Part shown: piece after piece, positions 16,304 to 24,032 of the stretch | Layout of the letters: each line of letters starts with the position of its first letter | How positions within the stretch are numbered: position 1 is the first letter of the stretch | Source: Streptomyces sp. DH12 | Lineage (GTDB): Bacteria; Actinomycetota; Actinomycetes; Streptomycetales; Streptomycetaceae | DNA length: 64,000 bases | Reading direction: 5' to 3' | Assembly (NCBI RefSeq): GCF_020873895.1 | Contig: NZ_JAHWGT010000023.1 | Location: 1-64,000, forward strand | Notes under the pieces: generated by a model | Told to the model about the DNA's origin: nothing | The model's database searches: none | What the model saw: the letters and a program-made list of their open reading frames with translations, nothing else | Translations under genes and position numbers: made by a program

Positions 16304-17899
16304 TCAAGCGAGAGGTATCCAGAGCCCCAGCATCACGGCCACACAGACGCCGGTGAGGAGCAGTGAGGCTCTGGCGGCAGAACGGAAGGACTCCGGTCTG
16401 TCGCGTGCTGCGCGGAAGCCGATCTGCAGCAGAAAGCCACCCACCGCACAGCCCAAGCCCATGCTCGTCACCGCGATCCAAAGAGCCTCCCCGTCGTTCG
16501 CGACGAACCGGCCGTCTCCGGCGAGGGAGTCGCGGTGGGTGAGAACGGCCCCGATCAGGACCACGAGGCTGATCCCGAGCCCGATGAGCCCCACCGCGAG
16601 CCCCGTCCCCCCGGCCATCCTCGGCTTGGTGCGCGACAGGTCCGCGCTCAGGAGCACGTGCCTGCCCTGCGTGAGGGCGAACAGTCGCACGGTGGAGCCG
16701 CGGTCGACCCGGGCCGTGATCGGCTCGCCGCGACCGGGCAGCGTGGCTCGGGCCCGCTCGCAGCGCACAACGTGCACTCCGGGCTCGACCCAAACGGTAC
16801 TGCTGGCGCCGCTCCGGACGTTGACGCACCAGTCGCCGTCGACGACGACCTTGAGCGGTACCCGGCTCCGATTGGTGACCATCAGCGCTCCCCGCTCCTC
16901 CATCGGGGAGGGCGCCGGAGTGGTAGGCCCGCCGCCGCGCAGTGCGGCCCGGGCCGCCTTGGCGACCTTGCGCCGCACCGCACTCCGATGGGTGACCGCC
17001 GGCGCTCCCCGCTCCTCCGCTCGCGGGGGCGGCGCCTCGAATGGGGCGCGCGCCACCTTTTCCGTGATCGTCGCCGTGGACCCACCGCCGCGCAGCATGT
17101 CCAGGGCCGCCGTGACGGTCGGGCGGTCCCCGGGTTCCTTGGCCAGCAGGCGGGTGATCAGAGGGGTGAGGGCACCGGCCCGCTCCGGGGGCGGGGCCTG
17201 GGCCAATGCCACCGCCGCCAGGGTCGCCGTCGGGGTCTCCCGTCGAAACGGTGAGACGCCTTCCACTGCCTGGTACAGCGTCGCTCCCAGCGAGAACAGA
17301 TCACCGGCCGTCTCATCGACGCCGTTCAACCGCTCCGGTGCCATGTATTCGGCGGAGCCGATGACCCCACCGGTGGAGGTGAGCGCGGTGTCCGTCCGAT
17401 GCACGGAGATACCGAAGTCGGTCAGCAACACCTGTCCGTCGCGGGCGAGCATCACATTGGCCGGCTTCACATCCCGATGCACGATCCCCATCATGTGGGC
17501 CGCGCCCAACGCCTTGAGCAAGGCGCCGGCCACCTCGGCCACGCGGGGTGCGGGCAATGGTCCCCCGGCGCGCAGGCGCTCCTCCAGGGAACACCCGTCG
17601 ACCAGCCGCATCACCGTCCACGGCACGCCGTTCTCGACCACCACATCGTGGACGGCGACGATGTGCGGATGGTCCCGCAACTTCGCCGCGTTGCGCGCCT
17701 CGCGCGTGGCACGGGCCACCCGCTCGCGGTGTTCCTCGTCCGAGCCGGCCGGCGGCAGCCAGATCTCCTTGACGGCCACGTCCACGCCCAACGTCTCGTC
17801 GTACGCGGCCCACACACGCCCGAACCCACCGGACGCCAGCCCCTCGACAAGCCGATAGCGCCCACCGACGACTCGCCCTGCTCCCGCTGCCCCCGCCAA
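16304..17899 (-). CDS. Membrane-anchored Ser/Thr protein kinase (PknB type)
   Basis: 531 residues. The start is a TTG (17897-17899) with AGGAG 8 bases upstream; no ATG or GTG fits better. Residues about 13-270 form a Hanks-type kinase with GGRYRLVEGLASGGFGRVW (P-loop), VAVKEI (catalytic Lys), VHRDVKPANVML (catalytic loop near 140), LTDFGIS and GSAEYMAPERL. A linker follows, then a beta-rich region (about 330-410) with two cysteines. The C-terminus has three or four hydrophobic segments (LAVGLIGLGISLVVLIGAVL and others), so the kinase domain is cytosolic with a C-terminal membrane anchor, unlike PknB with external PASTA repeats. It has no obvious substrate gene beside it. An IS remnant lies directly downstream. 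Confidence 0.9.
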   Translation of the reverse strand: MAGAAGAGRVVGGRYRLVEGLASGGFGRVWAAYDETLGVDVAVKEIWLPPAGSDEEHRERVARATREARNAAKLRDHPHIVAVHDVVVENGVPWTVMRLVDGCSLEERLRAGGPLPAPRVAEVAGALLKALGAAHMMGIVHRDVKPANVMLARDGQVLLTDFGISVHRTDTALTSTGGVIGSAEYMAPERLNGVDETAGDLFSLGATLYQAVEGVSPFRRETPTATLAAVALAQAPPPERAGALTPLITRLLAKEPGDRPTVTAALDMLRGGGSTATITEKVARAPFEAPPPRAEERGAPAVTHRSAVRRKVAKAARAALRGGGPTTPAPSPMEERGALMVTNRSRVPLKVVVDGDWCVNVRSGASSTVWVEPGVHVVRCERARATLPGRGEPITARVDRGSTVRLFALTQGRHVLLSADLSRTKPRMAGGTGLAVGLIGLGISLVVLIGAVLTHRDSLAGDGRFVANDGEALWIAVTSMGLGCAVGGFLLQIGFRAARDRPESFRSAARASLLLTGVCVAVMLGLWIPLA

Positions 17900-18324
17900 C
17901 CCGCCGCTCCTGACTTACAGTTGGGCGATCCGTGCTCAGCGTACGGACACTCATGCCGGGCATCAATTGGCAAGCCCACGCCAAGTGGGCGGCTCGGTTC
18001 GCCGCCGTGGGAAACCTGAACGGCTGCGTTCGCTGTCAACCGCCTCGGTCGGACGTCAGGGGGACTCGGACTACGGTGGCCGCCTCGGACACGACACTCC
18101 TCGGGCCGCCTTCGATCAGGTGGGAGTAGGGCGGTGTCACCGGAGCCGCGCGGCAGCGGAGGGACTCCGCCCGCGGGAGGGGTACGACGCGAGCAACGTC
18201 CCGCGTTCGGATCCTGAAGCCTCCAGCCGCTTGATTCGGACCGTGAGGCGAACCTCAGGGGAAGGTCGCATCGGGCTCGGTCACCTGTAGGTTGCCCGGA
18301 GGGAGACGGACACGAGGGGGCAGG
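17900..18324. other. Divergent intergenic region, no gene seen
   Basis: About 425 bases lie between the TTG start of the kinase and the ROK regulator. It must hold the promoters of both genes. I saw no clear -35/-10 pair and no coding frame with normal third-position GC. The only structure noted is a short imperfect hairpin around CCCACGCCAAGTGGG near 17973. Confidence 0.45.
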
Positions 18325-19647
18325 GTGAAGGTGCGCAGCGGCCGTACTGTGCGTGACCTGCGGCGGGAGAACCGCACCGCGGTACTCCAGCGGTTGTATT
18401 TCGACGGGCCTCTGAGCCGCTTCTCGCTCGGCCCGGTCACCGGCCTGAGTTCCGGCTCGGTCAGCAACGTCGTGTCCGAGCTCGTCGCCGACGGCTTGGT
18501 GGAGGAGGCCGGCAGCGTCGACTCGGCCGGGGGCCGCCCCCGTACGCTCCTGCGCATCCGCGCGGACAGCGGCCACCTGATCGGCGTGGACGTCGGTGAG
18601 ACGCGCGTGCGGATCGAGCTCTTCGACCTGGCCCTCACCGAACTGGCCCGGGTGGAGAGGCCGCTGGAGACCGAGGGGCCGCGCCGGGTCGACCGGTACG
18701 ATGTCGGCCTCGTCGTCGGCCATCTGCGCGAGGGCATCCCCGAGGTGCTGCGCCGGGCGGGCATCCCGGCGGAGCGGCTGCTGGGCGCCGGCATCGGAGT
18801 GCCGGGCATCGTCGCCAGGACGCCCGAGGACGGCGCGGTGGTGCACGGCCAGACCATCGGCTGGGACGCGGTCCCGTTGGAACGGCTCCTGCGCGAGTCG
18901 CGACTCCTGCCCGAGAGCGTGCCGTACCACATCGACAACGGCGCCAAGACGCTCGGCCAGGCGGAGATGTGGTTCGGCGCCGGGCGTGGCGCGCAGAGCG
19001 CCGTGGTGACCCTCTTCGGCTCCGGAGTGGGCGCCTGCCTCGTCACCGACGACATGCGCTCCGGCCGGGCCGTGGAGTGGGGGCACCTGACCGTACGGGT
19101 AAGCGGCCGCCGCTGCCGCTGCGGCGCCCGGGGCTGCCTGGAGGCGTACGCGGGAGCGGAGGCCCTCCTGGAACGCTGGTGCGAGGCGGGCGGCCGGCCG
19201 CCCGTCGGCGCGGACGAGGAGACCGCGCTGACCGCGATGCTCGACGCCGCCCACCCCGCCCCGGCCGCCGACGGAACGGCACCGCCGCCCGACGAGGCCG
19301 CCCTCGCCGTGCTGGAGGAGACGGCCGAGTACCTCGGTGCCGGTTTCTCCGACCTGATCAACCTCTTCCAGCCGGAACGCATCCTCGTCGGCGGCTGGGC
19401 GGGCCTCCAGCTCGGCCGGCGCTTCCTCGACTCCGTACGGACGTACGCCATGTCGTCCGCGCTGAAGTACCCGGCCGCGCGCGTGGAGATCGATCTCGGC
19501 GCCCTGGGGCCGGACGCCGTCACGGTCGGAGCCGCGATCCTGCCGCTCGCCGACTTCTTCGCCCGCGGCGGCCGCCGGGCCGAGGCGGATCCGCGGGAGC
19601 AGAGCCCCGCCTGGCAGACGACCATGCGGGAACGGGCGGCGCGGTGA
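18325..19647 (+). CDS. ROK-family transcriptional regulator
   Basis: 440 residues. GTG at 18325 is chosen because GAGGGGG lies about 5 bases upstream; a TTG at 18292 in frame is possible. The N-terminal winged helix (RTVRDLRRENRTAVLQRLYFDGPLSRFSL onward) binds DNA. The rest is the ROK sugar-kinase-like fold: GVDVGETRVRIELFD, GIGVPGIV, TLFGSGVGACLV, and the zinc-binding motif GHLTV...CRCGARGCLEAY. The ROK catalytic Asp (normally in NDAN) is Gly here (IDNGAK), so it should bind but not phosphorylate a sugar. It sits beside a GntR regulator and a sugar ABC/glycosidase operon and probably helps control them in response to a sugar such as GlcNAc or an oligosaccharide. This last point is inference. 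Confidence 0.85.
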   Translation: MKVRSGRTVRDLRRENRTAVLQRLYFDGPLSRFSLGPVTGLSSGSVSNVVSELVADGLVEEAGSVDSAGGRPRTLLRIRADSGHLIGVDVGETRVRIELFDLALTELARVERPLETEGPRRVDRYDVGLVVGHLREGIPEVLRRAGIPAERLLGAGIGVPGIVARTPEDGAVVHGQTIGWDAVPLERLLRESRLLPESVPYHIDNGAKTLGQAEMWFGAGRGAQSAVVTLFGSGVGACLVTDDMRSGRAVEWGHLTVRVSGRRCRCGARGCLEAYAGAEALLERWCEAGGRPPVGADEETALTAMLDAAHPAPAADGTAPPPDEAALAVLEETAEYLGAGFSDLINLFQPERILVGGWAGLQLGRRFLDSVRTYAMSSALKYPAARVEIDLGALGPDAVTVGAAILPLADFFARGGRRAEADPREQSPAWQTTMRERAAR

Positions 19648-19845
19648 GGAGCCCCGGCCGGTGACCGCCCGGCGCTCGACCGTCACCGCCCCCTCCCACC
19701 GCGGGTCCCCGGCCGGCCTCCCTACCACGAGCCGGTACGGCCCCGGCTCCGCGGACCACGTGGCCGGGATCGGCGAACCGGCCACCGCGCGCGGGAGCTC
19801 CGGTGGCCGGCGTCCCGCGGTGGGCTCGGCCGGTGACTCCGCCCG

Positions 19846-20673
19846 TCAGCGCGCGTCTCCTGTCGTCGAGGACGTGATGATGTCCCCGTGCGCGAAGTCG
19901 CCCGGTGGAATGCCCGGGTGGTGGCTCTCGGAGCGCGAGTGCGGGGCGGTGACGCCCAGGGCGAGCCGGGAGACGATGCGGTAGCGGTCGCCGCGGTAGA
20001 CCGAGTGGACGTACTCCACCGGCTGGCCGGCGGTGTCGGTGGTCAGGCGCTCGATCAGCAGGGCGGGTGAGAGGACCGGGACGTCGAGCACGCCCGCTTC
20101 GGCCTCGTTGACGACGGTCGGTTCGATGGACTGCACCGCCTGGTCGACGTGGACCCGGTGGTGCTCGCGCAGGTGGTCGTACAAATCTCCCGCCTCCAGC
20201 TCCTGCGGAGTGAGGGAGGGAACCAGGCCGGCGGGGATGTGGAGGTGCTCTATGGCGATCGGTGTCCCGTCGACCAGCCGTAGCCGGGCGATGTAGACGA
20301 CTTCGGCGGCCGGTGAGACACGCAGCTTGCGGCCGATGCGGGCGCCCGCACGGATGGTGTCCAGTCGCAGCAGCCTGCTGGACCAGGTGCCCCCGGCCCT
20401 GGGCACGGCGAAGGCGGCGTCGTCGGAGACCAGTTCCTGGGTGATCTTGGCGGGGGCGACGAACATGCCGCGGCCGTGCTCGCGTACGAGCTGCCCGGTG
20501 GCGACGAGTTCGTCGACCGCGGCGCGAAGGGTGGGTCGGGAGACGCCCAGTTCGGCGCTGAGCGTGCGTTCCGAGGGGATGGCGTCGCCGGGCCTGCGCG
20601 CCTCGATCAGGCCGAGGAGGAACTCCCGGACCCGCTCCCGCTTGAGTACGGCACCTGAGGAGTTGCTCTCCAT
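19846..20673 (-). CDS. GntR-family (HutC subfamily) transcriptional regulator
   Basis: 275 residues. The N-terminal wHTH (VREFLLGLIEARRPGDAIPSERTLSAELGVSRPTLRAAVDELVATGQL) ends in the wing motif HGRGMFVAPAKI. The C-terminal UTRA effector domain contains LRLVDGTPIAIEHLHIP and the hallmark PVEYVHSVYRGDRYRIVSRL. The layout and final motif are close to Streptomyces DasR, the GlcNAc-phosphate-responsive regulator, but it has an extra tail of about 30 residues. It is divergent from the ABC/GH20/GH16 operon, with about 190 bases between. A perfect inverted repeat made of TGGTC/GACCA half-sites lies there. It most likely represses that operon until an amino-sugar ligand binds. Confidence 0.85.
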   Translation of the reverse strand: MESNSSGAVLKRERVREFLLGLIEARRPGDAIPSERTLSAELGVSRPTLRAAVDELVATGQLVREHGRGMFVAPAKITQELVSDDAAFAVPRAGGTWSSRLLRLDTIRAGARIGRKLRVSPAAEVVYIARLRLVDGTPIAIEHLHIPAGLVPSLTPQELEAGDLYDHLREHHRVHVDQAVQSIEPTVVNEAEAGVLDVPVLSPALLIERLTTDTAGQPVEYVHSVYRGDRYRIVSRLALGVTAPHSRSESHHPGIPPGDFAHGDIITSSTTGDAR

Positions 20674-20702
20674 GACTCCGACCTCTCTGCCTCGCCGCCC
20701 GC

Positions 20703-20710
20703 AACTGGTC
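20703..20710. promoter_or_regulatory. Candidate GntR half-site (AACTGGTC)
   Basis: The octamer AACTGGTC, identical to one half of the inverted repeat at 20827-20848, lies about 30 bases before the GntR start. This suggests autoregulation from the same regulator. A single half-site is weak evidence. Confidence 0.35.
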
Positions 20711-20826
20711 CGGTGGTAAACGGCAGTTTAGGGCGTTCACCGCCACCCAGCCTACCGAAAAACCCTTGTTTCCCCGGGGGTTGACGCCCCCATTGGTCCA
20801 TGCCACCTTCGAGCCACATCGTTGTC

Positions 20827-20848
20827 CAGTTGACCAACTGGTCAACTG
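20827..20848. promoter_or_regulatory. Perfect inverted repeat, likely operator of the sugar ABC operon
   Basis: CAGTTGACCA, AC, TGGTCAACTG: 10-bp perfect arms with a 2-bp spacer, 18 bases before the GTG of the binding-protein gene. It uses the same TGGTC/GACCA halves as the DasR-responsive element, but in the opposite order (GACCA-AC-TGGTC rather than TGGTC-TA-GACCA). Placed between a HutC-type regulator and its presumed target, it is the best operator candidate. Confidence 0.7.
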
Positions 20849-20866
20849 TCCCTTGAGGTGAATCCA

Positions 20867-22123
20867 GTGAAGATCCGCTTCATCCCCACTGCCGCGGCAC
20901 TCGCGGCCGCTTGTGCGCTCACCGCCTGCACCACCTCCCCATCCGGCTCCGACCGGGCGGCCGGCCCCGAGAGACTGACCGTATGGATCATGAAGGACAG
21001 CGTCACCGACGCGTACCTCCAGCGGTTCCGGAAGGACTTCGAGCGGCAGCACGAGGGCACCGTCCTGGACGTCCAGATACAGGAGTGGGACGGCATCGGC
21101 GAGAAGATCACCGCCGCGCTCGCGAGCAAGGACGCCCCCGACGTGATCGAGGTGGGAAACACCCAGGTCGCGCAGTACGCGCAGAGCGGCGGCGTCCTCG
21201 ACCTGAGTGACAAGGTCGGGGAACTGCGGGGCGGTGACTGGCTCCCCGGCCTCGCCGAGCCGGGAAGGATCGACGGCAGGCAGTACGGCGTCCCCTGGTA
21301 CGCGGCCAACCGCGTCGTGATCTACAACAAGGACCTCTTCGCCAAGGCCGGGATCACCGCCCCGCCCAGGACCCGTGACGAGTGGCTGCGGATCACCGGG
21401 AAGCTGAACCGGGGCAAGACGCAGGGCATCTATCTGCCCGGTCAGAACTGGTACACCCTCGCCGGCTTCGTCTGGGAGGAGGGCGGAGAACTCGCCGAGA
21501 AGCACGGTGACCGCTGGAAGGGCTCTCTCGACAGCCCGGAAGCGCTCCGGGGCATGGACTTCTACCAGCGGCTCCAGGCCCTGGGCAAGGGCCCCAAGGA
21601 CTCCGACGAGGCCAAGCCGCCGCAGGCGGACGTGTTCGCCAAGGGGGACGTCGCCCAGATCATCGCCGTTCCCGGCGGCGCCGAGATCGTGGAACAGGCC
21701 AACCCGGCCCTCGCGGGCAAGCTCGGCTTCTTCCCGATCCCCGGCCGCACGGCGGGCAGACCGGGCGCCACCTTCACCGGCGGTTCGGATCTGATCATTC
21801 CCGCCGCCTCCGCCCACCCCGACGCGGCCTACCAAGTGGTCAAGTCGCTCACCGGGGAGAAGTGGCAGCGGGATCTGGCCGAAACCATGAGCTACGTGCC
21901 CAACCGGACAGCGCTGGCCGACGCCTTGCAGGACGACGAGGGCACCGCCGCCATGGCCGCGGCGGCCGCACGCGGGCGCGCGACCCCCAACTCCCCGCAG
22001 TGGGCCGCCGTGGAGGCCACCAACCCGATCAAGGAGTACATGACCGCGGTACTGACCGGAAGCGACCCGCGGAGGGCAGCGAAGGACGCCTCCGACGCCA
22101 TCAGCAAGACGCTCCGATCATGA
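20867..22123 (+). CDS. Sugar ABC transporter substrate-binding lipoprotein (CUT1 type)
   Basis: 418 residues. GTG 20867 is preceded by TTGAGGTGA at about 6 bases; a GTG three codons earlier overlaps that site. The signal peptide ends in the lipobox LTAC, with Cys as the lipidated residue near 22. The mature protein has extracellular-solute-binding family 1 features: LTVWIMKDSVTDAYLQRFRKDFERQHEGT, DVIEVGNTQVAQYAQSGGVLDLS, GVPWYAANRVVIYNKDLFAKAG. It would capture an oligosaccharide at the outer face of the membrane. It is the first gene of the operon with two permeases, GH20 and GH16. No ATPase gene is present; in Streptomyces a shared ATPase (MsiK) encoded elsewhere energises such importers. 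Confidence 0.9.
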   Translation: MKIRFIPTAAALAAACALTACTTSPSGSDRAAGPERLTVWIMKDSVTDAYLQRFRKDFERQHEGTVLDVQIQEWDGIGEKITAALASKDAPDVIEVGNTQVAQYAQSGGVLDLSDKVGELRGGDWLPGLAEPGRIDGRQYGVPWYAANRVVIYNKDLFAKAGITAPPRTRDEWLRITGKLNRGKTQGIYLPGQNWYTLAGFVWEEGGELAEKHGDRWKGSLDSPEALRGMDFYQRLQALGKGPKDSDEAKPPQADVFAKGDVAQIIAVPGGAEIVEQANPALAGKLGFFPIPGRTAGRPGATFTGGSDLIIPAASAHPDAAYQVVKSLTGEKWQRDLAETMSYVPNRTALADALQDDEGTAAMAAAAARGRATPNSPQWAAVEATNPIKEYMTAVLTGSDPRRAAKDASDAISKTLRS

Positions 22124-22148
22124 GCGGCGTCCGGTCGGGGAAGAGAGC

Positions 22149-23177
22149 ATGACGCCCCTGGCCCCCCGCCCCGGTACGGCGGCCGACCCGGTCGCGGCAG
22201 CGACGCCTCCCGCCTCCGTACCCGCCGCGGCACCGGCAAGCGCATCCGCACCCGCACCCGCACCCGCGTCGACCGGGCGGCGACGCGCCGTTCCCGGCTC
22301 CCTGTGGCCCTATCTGCTCATCGCGCCCACGGTCGCCGGCATGGTCTTCCTCCTCGCCTATCCCCTCGCCCGCAATCTGCTGATCTCCCTCCAGCACTAC
22401 GGGATGGCCGAACTGATCCGGGGAGGCGCGGACTTCGCCGGCCTGGAGAACTACCGGGAGATCCTGCGCGACGGCGAGTTCTGGCAGGTCACCCGGCGCA
22501 CCCTGTGGTGGACCGGGATCAACGTCGTCCTCATCATGGTGATCGGCACGGTCGTCGCGCTGATGCTCCAGCGGCTCGGCAAGCGGATGCGGACGCTGGT
22601 CCTCAGCGGACTGGTGCTCGCCTGGGCCAGCCCCGTCATCGCCACGACCACCGTCTTCCAGTGGCTCTTCTCCTCCCGCCTGGGAGTGGTCAACTGGCTG
22701 CTGGTGCGGCTGGGATTCGACTCCTTCCAGGACTACTCCTGGCTGGCGCACGGGCCGGCCGCCTTCACCGTCCTGGTGCTGCTCGTCGTCTGGCAGTCCG
22801 TGCCGTTCGTCGCCATCACCCTGCACTCCGCCCTGACCACGGTCCCCACCGAGCTCTTCGAATCGGCCCGGATCGACGGCGCCGGCGGCTGGCGCGTCTT
22901 CCGCTCGATCACCCTGCCGCTCCTCAGGCCGATCTTCGGACTCCTGCTGAGCCTCGAAGTCATCTGGGTCTTCCGGTGCTTCGCCCAGATCTGGGCCGTC
23001 ACCGGCGGCGGGCCCGGCGGAGCGACCACGACCCTGCCCGTCTACGCCTACCAGGTGGCCCGGTCGCTGCACCGCTACGACCTCGGAGCCGCCGCGGCGA
23101 CCCTCACCGTACTGATCCTGATCGCCGTGTTGATCCTCCACTTCCGTCAGATGTTCCGGCAGGAGGCCGAGCTGTGA
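22149..23177 (+). CDS. Sugar ABC transporter permease (MalF-like)
   Basis: 342 residues. The ATG at 22149 follows GGGAAGAG. A Pro/Ala-rich cytosolic head (about 1-45) precedes six membrane segments. The cytosolic EAA loop reads ELFESARIDGAGGWRVFRSITLPLL, the contact site for the ATPase. It lies 25 bases after the binding-protein stop, and its stop overlaps the next permease. It forms the channel with that second permease. Confidence 0.9.
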   Translation: MTPLAPRPGTAADPVAAATPPASVPAAAPASASAPAPAPASTGRRRAVPGSLWPYLLIAPTVAGMVFLLAYPLARNLLISLQHYGMAELIRGGADFAGLENYREILRDGEFWQVTRRTLWWTGINVVLIMVIGTVVALMLQRLGKRMRTLVLSGLVLAWASPVIATTTVFQWLFSSRLGVVNWLLVRLGFDSFQDYSWLAHGPAAFTVLVLLVVWQSVPFVAITLHSALTTVPTELFESARIDGAGGWRVFRSITLPLLRPIFGLLLSLEVIWVFRCFAQIWAVTGGGPGGATTTLPVYAYQVARSLHRYDLGAAAATLTVLILIAVLILHFRQMFRQEAEL

Positions 23178-24025
23178 GCCCCGTCCCCGCGTCCACGTCC
23201 GGCACGCTGCGGCGGCTGCCCCTGAACGCGGGCGCGCTGGTCGTCTTCGTGCTCTGCGTCTTTCCCGTGTACTGGATGGTCCTCACCGCCTTCAAGCCCA
23301 CCCCCGACATACAGGCCGAGACACCCGTCTTCCTGCCCACCTCGCTGACGCTGGAGCACTTCTCCGCAGCGGTGGACGCCGACGGATTCTGGTCCTTCTG
23401 GCGCAACAGCCTCATCGTCACGGCCGGCTGTGTGCTGCTGGCCCTCGCGGTCGCCCTCGGCTCGGCCTTCGCGGTGGCGCGGCTGCGCTGGAAGGGCCGT
23501 CGCGGCTTCGTCCTGATGGTGTTCATCGCGCAGGTCGCGCCCTGGGAGGCGCTCCTCATCCCGATGTACGTCATCGCGCGCGACACCGACATGCTCGACC
23601 GGCTCGCCACCCTCACCCTCGTCTACTTCATGATCACCCTGCCGTTCACCATCGTCACCCTGCGAAGCTTCCTCACCGCGATACCCAAGGAACTGGAGGA
23701 AGCCGCCCAGGTCGACGGCTGCACCCCCGCGGCCGCGTTCCGCCGGGTCACCTTCCCGCTCCTCGCGCCCGGTCTGCTCGCCACTTCGCTCTTCGGGTTC
23801 ATCACCGCCTGGAACGAGTTCGCCTTCGCCAACATGCTGATCATCAAGAACCAGGACGATCGCACCCTCCCGGTCTGGCTCTCCTCGTTCTCGAACGTCT
23901 TCGGCACCGACTGGGGCGCGACCATGGCCGCCTCCACACTCTTCGCGCTGCCCGTCCTCATCCTCTTCCTGGTGCTTCAGCGCCGGGTCGCCACCGGCTT
24001 GGCCGGCGGCGCGGTCAAGGGTTAG
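23174..24025 (+). CDS. Sugar ABC transporter permease (MalG-like)
   Basis: 283 residues from a GTG overlapping the previous stop (GTGA). There are six membrane segments; the first is VVFVLCVFPVYWMVLTAFKP, typical of MalG-type proteins. The EAA loop is ELEEAAQVDGCTPAAAFRRVTFPLL. It pairs with the upstream MalF-like permease. The GH20 gene starts 7 bases after its stop, so the genes are co-transcribed. Confidence 0.9.
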   Translation: MSPVPASTSGTLRRLPLNAGALVVFVLCVFPVYWMVLTAFKPTPDIQAETPVFLPTSLTLEHFSAAVDADGFWSFWRNSLIVTAGCVLLALAVALGSAFAVARLRWKGRRGFVLMVFIAQVAPWEALLIPMYVIARDTDMLDRLATLTLVYFMITLPFTIVTLRSFLTAIPKELEEAAQVDGCTPAAAFRRVTFPLLAPGLLATSLFGFITAWNEFAFANMLIIKNQDDRTLPVWLSSFSNVFGTDWGATMAASTLFALPVLILFLVLQRRVATGLAGGAVKG

Positions 24026-24032
24026 GGGCACC

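Noticed and set aside
20827-20848. Canonical DasR-responsive element
   Set aside because: The TGGTC and GACCA halves are in the reverse order, so it is reported as a related but different operator.
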